Numbered from the stretch's first letter, positions 7,585 through 17,034 are shown. The stretch: DNA of 64,000 bases from an uncultured Bacilli bacterium (GCA_934096945.1 CAKOND010000001.1:80032-144031), one strand, 5' to 3'. The notes: a model not told the origin generated them from the sequence alone. Made by a program: numbers and translations.

Positions 7585-10140
7585 TCACTTTGCCTCATAC
7601 CAATTAGTGCCTGTATCAATTTCTACTTTTAAAGGTACATCTAGTTTATAAACATTTTCCATTTCTTCTTTAACTATTTTCTTTATTCTATCAAGTTCTT
7701 CATTTTTACAATCAATAACTATTTCATCATGAACTTGAAGAAGTATTTTACTAGTTATGCCTTCATCTTTAAATCTATTATAAACTTTAATCATGGCAAG
7801 TTTCATAATATCAGCACTAGTTCCTTGAATCGGAGTATTCATTGCCATTCTTTCTCCCATTTGTCTAATCAAATAATTTGGATTATTAATTTCTTCGATA
7901 ACTCTTCTTCTGCCAAATAGAGTTGTAACTCCACCAGTTTCTTTAGCTTCTTCTATTTTTTTATCTGTATATTCTTTTATTTCTGGATAAAGTATATGGA
8001 ATTTATCTATATAATCCTGAGCATCTTTCCTAGTTATATGTAAATTTTCACCTAACCCAAAGCCACTTATACCATAAATTATACCAAATATTACAGCTTT
8101 AGCACATCTTCTCATTTGTTTTGTTACAGCTTCTTCAGGTACTCCGAATACTTCACTAGCTACATGGGTATGAATATCTTCATCATTATTAAATGCATTC
8201 GTTAAACTTGGACATTTAGATAAAGATGCCATAACTCTTAATTCAACTTGGCTATAATCACTACTTAAGAAACAATCATTCTCTGGAACAAAAGCTTTTC
8301 TTATCTTTCTTCCAAGTTCTTCCCTTACAGGTATATTTTGTAAATTTGGATCAGTTGATGAAAGTCTTCCTGTTCTTGTTAAAGTTTGCTTATAAATTGT
8401 ATGTATTTTTCCATCATCTAAAATATAGTTTGCTAAACCTTCAATATATGTACTTTTAAGCTTAGCCAAATTTCTATATTCAAGTATTTTCTCTACAATT
8501 GGATGTTTATCAACTAATTTTTCTAAAACTTTAACATCGGTTTTATAACCTGTTTTATTTTTCTTACCCTTAGCTATTTCTAATTTTTCAAAAAGAATTT
8601 CTCCGAGCTGTTTTGGACTGCCAATATTAAATTTTTCTCCCGCTAGTTCATATATTTCTCTAGTTAAAAGTTCTATTTTTACTTCAAGTTCTAAAGACAT
8701 ATCTTTAAGTACGTCCTCTTTACAGATTATACCGGTAGTTTCCATATCAGCTAGAACTTTAACTAAAGGCATCTCTATATTTTCATATAATTTCATACAT
8801 TTATTTTCTTCTAACTTTTTCTTATATTCATCATTATTATCATAAATAAATCTACTTCTTTTTATTACTTCCATTTCTATATTACTAAATTTATCCTTTT
8901 TCATATTTTCATAATATAGAAAATCTTCATTTGTTTGATTTGCCAAATATGCTAAATCATCTTTAATATTTAAATTTAAAAGATATGCTTCAATCATTAA
9001 ATCATCTACAAAATTTATATCTATTTTAAAACAACATAACACTTTTTTAGCATCATATCCTATTACATCAAAAGACTTTATTTCATTAAGTACACTTATT
9101 ACATTCTCTTTTTCAACATAATAATTATTAAAACTATCACTTATACCCATTCCCAGTATATGCCCTATATGATAGTTTTCATTATCAAGTATTACTTCAA
9201 TTGCTATTTTTTCATCTAATTTAATATCTTTTATACTACTTATAGTTTTATATTCAAAGTTTTTTTCTTCTTTTTTTACTTCCATATTTTTTAAAAATGA
9301 AAAGAATTCTAAATCTTTAAAAAGTTCAACTAATTCATTAGTAACTTTTTGTTCATATTTTAAATCTTCCAAAACTATATTTAAAGGTACTTCTCTATAT
9401 ATAGTTGCTATTTTTTTACTTATAAAAGCCATTTCTTTATCATTTTCTAGCTTTTCTTTAGTTTTACCAGTTATTTTATCTATATTATCATATAAATTTT
9501 CTAAAGATTTATATTCTTGTAATAACTTTAAAGCTGTTTTTTCTCCGATACCTTTTACACCAGGAATGTTATCTGATGAATCCCCCATTAAAGCTTTTAG
9601 ATCAATCATTCTAATTGGTTCAATACCATAATCTTGGACAAAAGTTTCATGATTATATCTAATAAAACCACTTTGTTTTAAAAGTTTAACTTCTGTTTCA
9701 TCACTAATTAACTGAAGTAAATCTTTATCACTTGATACTATAACTGATGCAAAATCTTGATCTTCTTCAGTCATTCTAACAATAGTACCTACGATATCAT
9801 CCGCTTCATATGGGGCAAGTTCAAAATGTTTAATACCCATTTTATCAAGTATATCTCTAGCAATCGGCATTTGTATTTTTAACTCGTGTGGAGTATCAAT
9901 TCTACCTTCTTTATAAAAATCATACTCTTCTTTTCTAAAGTTTTTACCAATATCAAAAGCAACAGCCATATAACTTGGTTTTTCTTCCGCAATAATTTTA
10001 TTCATCATTGAAACAAAGCCAAATAAAGCGTTTGTAGGAACCCCTTTAGAGTTTTTCATCATATTACCAGTATAAGCAGTTGCATAATAACTTCTAAACA
10101 TTAAGTTATTTCCATCTATTAAAATAAGCTTTTTTACCAT
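7585..10140 (-). CDS. polA: DNA polymerase I
   Basis: An 851-residue family A polymerase for Okazaki fragment maturation and repair. The 5' nuclease domain (about 1-290) shows LIDGNNLMFRSYYA, YEADDIVGT and GDSSDNIPGVKGIGEKTA. The middle domain begins IAIEVILDNENY and lacks the D-x-E of an active 3'-5' exonuclease, as in Bst and Taq enzymes. Polymerase motifs are SSDYSQVELRVMA (motif A), RRCAKAVIFGIIYG (O helix) and LQVHDEIVID (motif C). I place the start at the ATG at 10140 after AAGGGTG; the upstream GTG overlaps that ribosome site. Confidence 0.97.
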   Translation of the reverse strand: MVKKLILIDGNNLMFRSYYATAYTGNMMKNSKGVPTNALFGFVSMMNKIIAEEKPSYMAVAFDIGKNFRKEEYDFYKEGRIDTPHELKIQMPIARDILDKMGIKHFELAPYEADDIVGTIVRMTEEDQDFASVIVSSDKDLLQLISDETEVKLLKQSGFIRYNHETFVQDYGIEPIRMIDLKALMGDSSDNIPGVKGIGEKTALKLLQEYKSLENLYDNIDKITGKTKEKLENDKEMAFISKKIATIYREVPLNIVLEDLKYEQKVTNELVELFKDLEFFSFLKNMEVKKEEKNFEYKTISSIKDIKLDEKIAIEVILDNENYHIGHILGMGISDSFNNYYVEKENVISVLNEIKSFDVIGYDAKKVLCCFKIDINFVDDLMIEAYLLNLNIKDDLAYLANQTNEDFLYYENMKKDKFSNIEMEVIKRSRFIYDNNDEYKKKLEENKCMKLYENIEMPLVKVLADMETTGIICKEDVLKDMSLELEVKIELLTREIYELAGEKFNIGSPKQLGEILFEKLEIAKGKKNKTGYKTDVKVLEKLVDKHPIVEKILEYRNLAKLKSTYIEGLANYILDDGKIHTIYKQTLTRTGRLSSTDPNLQNIPVREELGRKIRKAFVPENDCFLSSDYSQVELRVMASLSKCPSLTNAFNNDEDIHTHVASEVFGVPEEAVTKQMRRCAKAVIFGIIYGISGFGLGENLHITRKDAQDYIDKFHILYPEIKEYTDKKIEEAKETGGVTTLFGRRRVIEEINNPNYLIRQMGERMAMNTPIQGTSADIMKLAMIKVYNRFKDEGITSKILLQVHDEIVIDCKNEELDRIKKIVKEEMENVYKLDVPLKVEIDTGTNWYEAK

Positions 10141-10176
10141 TTCAATCACCCTTAAATATATGATACCATTTTATTC

Positions 10177-10206
10177 TAAAAAAAGCTATTCTTTTATAGA
10201 ATAACT
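10177..10206 (-). terminator. Terminator between surface-protein gene and polA
   Basis: On the minus strand AGTTATTCT pairs with AGAATAGCT (one G-T pair), followed by a run of T. It lies just after the stop codon of the surface-protein gene, so polA probably has its own promoter. Confidence 0.65.
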
Positions 10207-10207
10207 T

Positions 10208-11704
10208 TTAATTTATCAAAATCGGATCAGATTTAGTTCCAGATCCTCCGGCATAGGTTACAGAAGACAAAAGACTGAAGGACGGACGAACCTCATATGA
10301 AGCCATCACGCGGTCGAAACTCAAATTGCCAAAGGTAATCACACAAGACTCATTATCCGAAGCGCCCGCCATACGGGAAATTGTCCATTCAAATGAGCCT
10401 ATATATAACCAATTTATGGTTTTTATTGCTACTCCATTGTCATCGTTTCCATCATAATTATTTAATGTTTTTGACCATGCACTTGGGGCTGCAGCAAATC
10501 CATAATCATTTGCATACATTAAACCTATTTTCGCACTATATTCTGTTTCTCCAGTTGTTGAATAATCACCTGGATCAGGATTTACTATTTCATTTTGATA
10601 AGCTGTTGCTGGAACAGCATTTCCTACGTTTGCCCATTCATTTCCTCCGACTTTCCATGTTGTTGTTGCTATTTTGTTCGTTAGTGTTCCTAAACTTGGT
10701 AAATATGTTTCTTTTAAATATGTATTTAAACTTGATGTTGACCATGTATTTGATCCATTACTGTCCCATGCCATATATCCTCCTATTGGCTTTGCTCTAA
10801 TTACTTTCACTTGGTCTCCAAATAATCCAATTATTCTGAATAGATTTGCATCTGGACATGGAATTGTATTTGTTCCTAAACATATAAAATTATTTACTGC
10901 ATCACTAGCGCCTGCATATCTATATGAGCCATCATTTATGCCATTTGCAAGTGTTCCATCATGATGATATAAATTTGTAAATTTTAAATTTCCAATATCT
11001 CCTAAAGTTATTAAACAATTGACTAAATTATTATTACTAGAACACACATCAGAAATAAAAGCTTTTATTTGTTCCTTTTGTATCATTACATTTGCACTCA
11101 TACTTTTACCTGCATTTGCATTTTGATTTTCATCATAGTTTACAAATGTTATTGTTATATTCCATTTTTCTTCTTTACTTGAAGTTGTTGTTATTTCTCT
11201 ATTATTAAATAGTGTTATAAGTCCTGATTTATTTGTTATATCATATCCTGATACTTGAGTATTATTTGCTCCGGTTACTATGACATGATTAAGTGTACTT
11301 ATATCTGTTACTTCTGTTCCACTACTATCCTTTACTGTCATTATTATTTCTGGTGTATTTTCATCTATTGAATGTGTAAATGTATTATTTTCTATATTCA
11401 AATACAAATAATAATGTTCTGTTGCAGTATTTGTCTTATTATTTGCTGTAAGTTTAGCACTTGCATATGTACTTCCTGTTTGATTACCTGCACCACTTGC
11501 AAAGTTATCTTGATTTATACTAAATGATATTTGACTACCTGTTGCAAATGTAAATGTATCTACAGTATTAGCATTAATCTTAATATCAGCTGCAGCTGGA
11601 TCTCCCACTTGGGCAGTAAAATACGCATATGTTGCTGATATAACTGTAAGAGCGAGTGCAATTATTGCTACTATACCTACTATTTTTGTCTTCTTATTTT
11701 CCAT
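10208..11704 (-). CDS. SipW-type secreted surface protein with C-terminal C-type-lectin-like domain
   Basis: A 498-residue exported protein. The N-terminus MENKKTKIVGIVAIIALA and the ATYAYFTAQ segment (about 24-32) resemble SipW-processed signal peptides of TasA/CalY proteins. Residues about 35-215 look like a beta-rich domain. The C-terminal part has FGE/DUF6273-like features: INWLYIGSFEWTISR, then VRPSFSLLSSV and GGSGTKSDPI. Cysteines at about 221, 229, 275 and 283 may form disulfides. The promoter and terminator enclose this gene alone. Codon use changes abruptly near codon 441 (see the separate 3' tract). Fragments of the same family occur at 14.1-14.5, 34.2-34.5 and 48.4-48.6 kb, and a full relative lies at 39.5 kb. 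No SipW peptidase is in the window. Confidence 0.75.
   Translation of the reverse strand: MENKKTKIVGIVAIIALALTVISATYAYFTAQVGDPAAADIKINANTVDTFTFATGSQISFSINQDNFASGAGNQTGSTYASAKLTANNKTNTATEHYYLYLNIENNTFTHSIDENTPEIIMTVKDSSGTEVTDISTLNHVIVTGANNTQVSGYDITNKSGLITLFNNREITTTSSKEEKWNITITFVNYDENQNANAGKSMSANVMIQKEQIKAFISDVCSSNNNLVNCLITLGDIGNLKFTNLYHHDGTLANGINDGSYRYAGASDAVNNFICLGTNTIPCPDANLFRIIGLFGDQVKVIRAKPIGGYMAWDSNGSNTWSTSSLNTYLKETYLPSLGTLTNKIATTTWKVGGNEWANVGNAVPATAYQNEIVNPDPGDYSTTGETEYSAKIGLMYANDYGFAAAPSAWSKTLNNYDGNDDNGVAIKTINWLYIGSFEWTISRMAGASDNESCVITFGNLSFDRVMASYEVRPSFSLLSSVTYAGGSGTKSDPILIN
10223..10381 (-). other. GC-rich 3' tract of the surface-protein gene (variable-region-like)
   Basis: Counting codon by codon, this 159-base stretch has 76 G or C (about 48%), against about 27-30% in the rest of the gene. 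It uses codons rare in this window (CGC, GCG, GGC, TCG, CCG). It encodes ISRMAG through SDP, exactly where C-type-lectin-fold targets of diversity-generating retroelements carry their variable region. No second near-identical copy and no reverse transcriptase lie in the window. Recombination with a foreign cassette would explain it equally well. Confidence 0.55.
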
Positions 11705-11733
11705 AAAATTACTCCAATCTTTATTATGTATAT

Positions 11734-11762
11734 CTTATAATAATTTTACTATAAAACATCAA
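11734..11762 (-). promoter_or_regulatory. Sigma-A-type promoter of the surface-protein gene
   Basis: The minus strand reads TTGATG, a 17-base spacer, then TATAAG, about 30 bases upstream of the ATG. A TTGGAG ribosome site follows. Confidence 0.55.
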
Positions 11763-11864
11763 AATAGTAAATAAAAAAATAATACCAATGTAACCATATA
11801 ACCCATCACACCAATATTAAAAACAAAAAATTGCCAGTTAAAAACAAGCAACTTTTCTTTATCC

Positions 11865-14012
11865 CTAACTTTTAGCTCTAACTAAAGCATCATCTTTAGT
11901 AATTAATCGAGCATCTTTATATTTTGCTTTATATGTATCAATTAGCATATCAAGTATTGCCATTCCACTATCTAAAGCACTATTTACTTCTTGAACACTT
12001 GTATTAAACATTTGTGCTATTTCACTTATTGAATGTATTTTACTATCATAAACACCCGTTTTAAGTTCCAAAATCATTCTAATATTTTTAGGAAGTAAAC
12101 CAATAGCTTCTTTAAAATATCTATTGACACTTGATGATTCTTCCAAAAGCTTATCAGCTACTATCTTTATATTTTTTTCATCAATAATATTTTTATTATT
12201 TTTTATAGCTATTTGTTCCTCACATATTCTAATAGCATCATCAAGTAGTTCAATAGCATCATATGATAATAATGCAAAATTACATAAATTAAAACCTTTA
12301 AATCCAAAAGTTTTAACTAATATATTATAATAATGACTATCTTTAGCAAATAAATTCAAAACCCAATAAGTAGTATCAGCATCACACTTTAAAATATCTT
12401 TAAGTGACTTACCACTCCACTGTTCTTTTACACAAGCTAAATGTTTATCATAAGTTCTAATTAGATCATCAATTATACCAATTAAAATTGATACTTCACT
12501 ATCCACAAAAATATCTTCTGCAAAAACTTTATTTAAAGCAACACCAAAATACTTAACAAGTAACTCTTTCTTTTTCATATTAAGACTTCGATAATATTTT
12601 AAAACATAAATAGAATTTATACCTGTAATTTTTGCTATTGTTTTTCCCTTCAACGGACACTTTCTAAATTTATTTTTATTTTTAAAATTAGAAACAAAAC
12701 CATAAAACATTAATCTACTACTTAAGCTTACATGAGTAAAATCAGCAGGATCTTCTAAATCATTTCCAAATATTTTCATTAATAAATCATCACGTCTTGT
12801 AATTTTAAATTTTCTAAATTCTTCTTCAGTTAATTCAAGTATTTCTTTTAAATACACACCCTCATATTCTTCTTTTCCTTCTTTACATTTTGTATTTAAA
12901 TTTGGTAATTTTACCTTCTTACTTACACATCTTTTCATCTTTTTAAACGCTTTATTCTGAATTTGATGCACTCTCGTAGAACTTACTCCAAGACTTTTAG
13001 CAACTTGTTCTATACTTTTAATTTCTCCCTTAAAACCAAAGCGACTCATAATTATCATTTTTTCTCTATCGTCTAAAACACTTAACATTTCTTTTACTAT
13101 TTCTTTATCTACTTTTTGAAATAAAGCTTCTTCTGGTGTTAATGTGTCTTTATCTTCAATAATATCTTGCAAAGTTATATCATCATCTTCATACACTTTA
13201 CGATCAAGTGACAACACATCATTATCATATGATAATACAGTTTTTATTTTTTCTTCAGATAAACCCAAAGCATTTGCTAATTCCATATTAGTGGGAAACC
13301 TTCCTAAAACCAGAAGCATTTTACTTCTTTCTTCTCTAATTGCATTTAAAACCTTTACATAATTTGGTGATTTTACAATTAAACTACTATTAGCATCTAT
13401 AGCATTTTTCATCTTTCTTTGAATAGCAACATAAGCATACGTACTAAAACTAGTATTTAAAGATAAGTCATAGTGCATTATTGCTCTCATTAAACCTAAA
13501 CTTCCTTCTTGAATTAAATCAAGTAAATCAAGTCCAAGATGAGCATATCTATTAGCAACAAATGCCACAAGATGTAAATTACCTATAAGAACTTTATCAC
13601 GATAATAACACATCTTTACTTCATCTTTAGTAACATTATTATGATACTGACAAAGTTCAATATATTTAATAGTTTCTTCTCTACTTAAAATAGGCATTTG
13701 TTTTAAATCACTAAAAAATAAATCATATGCACTCATCCCACTAGTTTGATTATCTACTTTAGTATTAATAGCTTGTAATTCTGCATATCTAATTAACACT
13801 AAACTATCTTCTTCATTATAAGCATCAATTATTTTTTCCAATGTATTTTCTTTACTCATTATTACTTCAAAATAGCCATTTATAATAGAACTTTCCCCAA
13901 TTACTTTTCTAAAATCTTCATCACTTAGATCCTTAAGCATCGCTAAAGAAAATGTTTTATTATTAATACAATTTTCCCAATTAATTATACTACTTCTTAA
14001 ATTATTACTCAT
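11865..14012 (-). CDS. Sigma-70-family RNA polymerase sigma factor with long C-terminal extension
   Basis: A 715-residue sigma factor. Region 1.2 is near DLFFSDLKQMPILSREE (about residue 100). Region 2 is at about 140-215 (LDLLDLIQEGSLGLMRAI, FSTYAYVAIQRKMKNAI). Region 3 follows (RFPTNMELANALGLSEEK), and region 4 ends near residue 375 (SIEQVAKSLGVSSTRVHQIQ). About 340 further residues have no counterpart in ordinary sigma factors; near the end ISEIAQMFNTSVQEVNSALD resembles a second region-4 helix-turn-helix. The ATG at 14012 has GGGGG upstream, better than the ATG at 14024. Whether this is the housekeeping sigma factor or a specialised one cannot be settled here. Flanked by surface-protein genes, it has its own transcript. 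Confidence 0.85.
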   Translation of the reverse strand: MSNNLRSSIINWENCINNKTFSLAMLKDLSDEDFRKVIGESSIINGYFEVIMSKENTLEKIIDAYNEEDSLVLIRYAELQAINTKVDNQTSGMSAYDLFFSDLKQMPILSREETIKYIELCQYHNNVTKDEVKMCYYRDKVLIGNLHLVAFVANRYAHLGLDLLDLIQEGSLGLMRAIMHYDLSLNTSFSTYAYVAIQRKMKNAIDANSSLIVKSPNYVKVLNAIREERSKMLLVLGRFPTNMELANALGLSEEKIKTVLSYDNDVLSLDRKVYEDDDITLQDIIEDKDTLTPEEALFQKVDKEIVKEMLSVLDDREKMIIMSRFGFKGEIKSIEQVAKSLGVSSTRVHQIQNKAFKKMKRCVSKKVKLPNLNTKCKEGKEEYEGVYLKEILELTEEEFRKFKITRRDDLLMKIFGNDLEDPADFTHVSLSSRLMFYGFVSNFKNKNKFRKCPLKGKTIAKITGINSIYVLKYYRSLNMKKKELLVKYFGVALNKVFAEDIFVDSEVSILIGIIDDLIRTYDKHLACVKEQWSGKSLKDILKCDADTTYWVLNLFAKDSHYYNILVKTFGFKGFNLCNFALLSYDAIELLDDAIRICEEQIAIKNNKNIIDEKNIKIVADKLLEESSSVNRYFKEAIGLLPKNIRMILELKTGVYDSKIHSISEIAQMFNTSVQEVNSALDSGMAILDMLIDTYKAKYKDARLITKDDALVRAKS

Positions 14013-14113
14013 AATAACCCCCATTTGTGCTTAATATTTTACCACATTTTTAAAAAAATGCAACAAAAAAAGTCAAATAATTTTGGCCTCTTATAGGTTA
14101 TTATTCAATAAAT

Positions 14114-14486
14114 TTATACTTTTACTAAAAAAGCAACAATGTTATTACCATTAAGTTTAAATGTGATTAGTTTCTTACTATTGTCGACAGTAACTTTTGT
14201 AGCCAAAGAGAAACTTTGATTTTTTTCGTCAAAAATTAATATTTAATAATTTGAAATCATTGAACTCATAAATGTCAAACTCACAGTCACATTAGACATA
14301 GATACTTATATCATCACCAGTTGTAAAAGTAAATACATCTGTTGTATAGGTTGTTACATTTAAATTGGCTGATGCAGGATTTCCGCCTTGAGCTGTGAAA
14401 TATGCGAAAGCAGCTCCAATTAATAACAACACAAATGTTGTTATAGCTACTACACTTAACACTATTGTTTTTTTCTTATTTTCCAT
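14114..14486 (-). pseudogene. Truncated SipW-type surface protein gene
   Basis: The first 60 codons match the N-terminus of the 10.2-kb surface protein family (MENKKKTIVLSVVAIT, GAAFAYFTAQGGNPASANL, FTFTTGDDIS). The frame stops after ISIYV. Another frame further down still encodes a plausible tail (VTVDNSKKLITFKLNG, then NNIVAFLVKV and a stop at 14114-14116). The gene has lost its middle and its frame, leaving the signal peptide intact. Its promoter region carries the two palindromes at 14501-14569. A short secreted peptide from the first frame cannot be excluded. Confidence 0.7.
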
Positions 14487-14500
14487 AAATTCAATACTCC

Positions 14501-14527
14501 TTATAAGGTATTATTAATACCTTATAA
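14501..14527. promoter_or_regulatory. Operator-like palindrome 1
   Basis: TTATAAGGTATTA and its perfect reverse complement are separated by one T, giving 13-bp arms. It lies 15-41 bases before the truncated surface-protein ATG, where a repressor would block transcription. It shares the core GGTATT-N3-AATACC with the palindrome at 14547-14569. Confidence 0.6.
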
Positions 14528-14546
14528 ATAAATTATATAAAAATCT

Positions 14547-14569
14547 AACGGGTATTGTAAATACCCGTT
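14547..14569. promoter_or_regulatory. Operator-like palindrome 2
   Basis: AACGGGTATT, GTA, AATACCCGTT: perfect 10-bp arms around a 3-base centre. The centre is 44 bp (about four helical turns) from that of the first palindrome. It lies about 50 bases before the rightward XRE gene, so it may serve both divergent promoters. Confidence 0.6.
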
Positions 14570-14618
14570 TGGATATATTTACATATATTTCATTTATAAT
14601 AAAGTTGTGAGGTAAAAT

Positions 14619-14837
14619 ATGAAATTAAAAGCAAATAAATATGAACACAAAGATATAATGAAAATAGTTAGAGAATGGACAAATAAAACCCAAAAAGAAT
14701 TTGGTGAAGATGTAAAAAAATCCAATGAATGGGTAAAAGCCAATGAAACAGGTAAAACTAATTATTATTTTAAAGATTTATTAAATATTTGTAAAAAGAA
14801 TAACATTGATATAACTTTTAGCAAAGATGAAAAATGA
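14619..14837 (+). CDS. Small XRE-type helix-turn-helix protein
   Basis: A 72-residue protein. The segment IVREWTNKTQKEFGEDVKKS, then NEWVKANETGKTNY has the spacing of a Cro/C1 helix-turn-helix, and NICKKNNIDITFSKDE closes it. With no effector domain it is probably a simple repressor. The ribosome site GTGAGG precedes the ATG. It is transcribed away from the truncated surface-protein gene, and the shared region holds two matching palindromes, so autoregulation is likely (inference). Confidence 0.75.
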   Translation: MKLKANKYEHKDIMKIVREWTNKTQKEFGEDVKKSNEWVKANETGKTNYYFKDLLNICKKNNIDITFSKDEK

Positions 14838-14865
14838 CTACTTGAAATCACAAGCAGTCATTTTA
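14835..14865. terminator. Bidirectional terminator
   Basis: TGACTACTTG and CAAGCAGTCA form a stem with one mismatch between two convergent genes, with T-rich flanks on both sides. Confidence 0.65.
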
Positions 14866-14867
14866 AT

Positions 14868-16145
14868 TTAATTTTTAATTGACTTTTTAAATCTATCCCA
14901 AACTTTATCAGTTGAATAATTTAAAATACCATTTTTATATACTTTCAAACCTTTTTTAAGAAGAATATAGATAAATAATATCATTACTATTATTGATATA
15001 ATAATATCAAGTAAACTAACTTCACCGATTATATAAAGTGTTGGTGATAAAAATGCTGATAAGAATGGAACATAAGATAAAACATGTATTAAAGTTGAAC
15101 CATTAAATAATGATGCAGATATAGATAAATAATAACCTACAACTGAAATAAGCATAACTGGTGTTTGAAGTTGATTAAAGTCTTCAATATTAACTGTCAT
15201 AGATGCTAGCACTCCAGAAAGTATAGCATAAGCTAAAAATGATAAAAGCATAAGAATTAAAGCTGTTGGAACTAAAACAAGCAATTTATCTTTTAATATT
15301 GATAAATCTAGATTACCAACAAGACTACTAATTAAATCTAAAGCTGAAGTACCAGTTACATACTTATTAATTAATAAACCTATAAAAGCAAAAACAATTA
15401 ATAAAGCACCTTGAGTAATAACAAATATATTACTTGCTAAAACTTTAGAAAACAAATGCATTTTAGGACTTACATTAGAAATAATTATTTCCATGCTTCT
15501 CGTTGTTTTTTCTTCACAAATTTCTCCTCCAACCATTTGGACTAAAAACACAACAAGCATAAAGAACGGAAGAATTAAAGTTGGAAATACACTATTCATA
15601 ACAATAGTCATATTTTCAGAAGCACTACCTTGATCACTAAGAATTGTTCTTTCCACTGTAGCGGGACTAGAAATACTAGCAAGAATTTCTGGGCTAACAT
15701 TTGATTTAATCATACCAAGGGTACTTTTAGAACTATTTAAACTACTAATAATTATTTGATATAAACCATTATCAATAGTTTCATTACTAATTATTTCACT
15801 TTTTAAATATTCTTTATCGTCTTCATTTAGAACCACTATTACTTCATTATCTTTTAAATTTTTACTAAGTTCTTCTTTAGAACTTTCTCCACGTTTTATT
15901 TCAAGTAATTTATCTTCATCTAAAGCTTCAATTGTGCCTTTAAACACATCATAAACTCCAGCATTATCAATTGCATATATAGTTAAATTTTCAGAAAAAT
16001 CTCCTCCAAAGAACTTAACTATAGAATTAATATTTATAATTGCAATGATAACTAGAGCAAGAATTATATTAGTTGCTACAAACCATTTTGAACCAATTTT
16101 CTTTTTTAAACTAACCTTTGTTAAATACCAAAACTTCTTATTCAT
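14868..16145 (-). CDS. ABC-2 type exporter permease (NatB-like)
   Basis: A 425-residue membrane protein. One N-terminal helix (about 20-42) precedes a large extracytoplasmic domain of roughly 130 residues. Five or six helices follow from about residue 180 (FPTLILPFFMLVVFLVQMVGGE onward). EKTTRSMEIIISNVSPKMHL is the conserved cytoplasmic loop of the NatB/YhaP family. I choose the ATG at 16145, which follows GGAGGTAAAA and overlaps the ATPase gene by eight bases. Together with that ATPase it forms an exporter for Na+ or a drug-like compound; the substrate is not readable. Confidence 0.88.
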   Translation of the reverse strand: MNKKFWYLTKVSLKKKIGSKWFVATNIILALVIIAIININSIVKFFGGDFSENLTIYAIDNAGVYDVFKGTIEALDEDKLLEIKRGESSKEELSKNLKDNEVIVVLNEDDKEYLKSEIISNETIDNGLYQIIISSLNSSKSTLGMIKSNVSPEILASISSPATVERTILSDQGSASENMTIVMNSVFPTLILPFFMLVVFLVQMVGGEICEEKTTRSMEIIISNVSPKMHLFSKVLASNIFVITQGALLIVFAFIGLLINKYVTGTSALDLISSLVGNLDLSILKDKLLVLVPTALILMLLSFLAYAILSGVLASMTVNIEDFNQLQTPVMLISVVGYYLSISASLFNGSTLIHVLSYVPFLSAFLSPTLYIIGEVSLLDIIISIIVMILFIYILLKKGLKVYKNGILNYSTDKVWDRFKKSIKN

Positions 16146-17034
16146 TTTTACCTCCGACATAATGGATAAATATTTCATTTAAACTAGCATCTGCCACTAC
16201 ATATTTTGTTATATTAAAGTTTTTAATAACATCAAATACTTCTTTTGATACACTGGCATCTTTAATATGTACAACATACTCATTTGCTTTTTCTTCGACC
16301 TCTTCCACTCCATTTATTTTTTCTAGTTTTTCAACAGGAATATTATCACCTTTTATTTGAATATTCTTTTTAGCATAATTTTCTTTTATTTCATTTAAAT
16401 TACCATTTATAACTGCTTTACCATGAACTAAAATAATAAGTTCTTCACAAAAGTCTTCAATGTATTCCATTTGGTGTGATGAAAATATAATTGAACATCC
16501 CTTTTTTTGTAAATCTTTAACAGCATCTTTTAATAATCCTACATTTATTGGATCTAAACCTGTAAATGGCTCATCTAATATAAGAAGTTTGGGTTCATTT
16601 ATAACTGCGGATATAAATTGTATTTTTTGTTGATTACCTTTAGAAAGTTCTTTTATCTTTTTAAATTTATAGTTCTTTATTTCAAATCTATCCAACCAAT
16701 AATCAAGTTTTTTATTAATTTTTTCTTTATCCATACCTTTCAAAGTACCATAAAACTCAATCATTTCATAAACAGTAAGTTTAGTAAGTAAACTTCGCTC
16801 TTCTGTAACAAATCCTATCTTATCAGTTTCTTTATAATCGATTTTTTTACCATCTAAAGTGATAGTTCCTTTGTCTGGTTCCAAAAGTCCCATTATCATT
16901 CTAAATGTTGTAGTTTTACCTGCCCCATTTTCACCAAGAAGTCCAAAAATTTTACCATCTTTAACTGTAAAAGATAAATCATCTACAGCAACTAGACTTC
17001 CATATGTTTTTCTAACATTTTCTAACTTTAACAT
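16138..17034 (-). CDS. ABC transporter ATP-binding protein (NatA-like)
   Basis: A 298-residue ATPase. Walker A is GLLGENGAGKTTT (about 35-47); the signature loop reads LSKGNQQKIQFISAV rather than strict LSGGQ; Walker B is LLILDEPFTGLDP, followed by the switch His in SSHQM. The C-terminal 80 residues are the extra domain found in NatA/YhaQ proteins. The ATG at 17034 follows GAGGTTAAT. First gene of the exporter pair. Confidence 0.92.
   Translation of the reverse strand: MLKLENVRKTYGSLVAVDDLSFTVKDGKIFGLLGENGAGKTTTFRMIMGLLEPDKGTITLDGKKIDYKETDKIGFVTEERSLLTKLTVYEMIEFYGTLKGMDKEKINKKLDYWLDRFEIKNYKFKKIKELSKGNQQKIQFISAVINEPKLLILDEPFTGLDPINVGLLKDAVKDLQKKGCSIIFSSHQMEYIEDFCEELIILVHGKAVINGNLNEIKENYAKKNIQIKGDNIPVEKLEKINGVEEVEEKANEYVVHIKDASVSKEVFDVIKNFNITKYVVADASLNEIFIHYVGGKNE

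Noticed and set aside
10381..10964. Plus-strand open frames of 96 and 139 codons inside the surface-protein gene
   Set aside because: They are antisense shadows without ribosome sites and with unnatural Leu/His-rich composition.
14547..14569. Palindrome read as a terminator
   Set aside because: No T tract follows on either strand, and it lies in a divergent promoter region.
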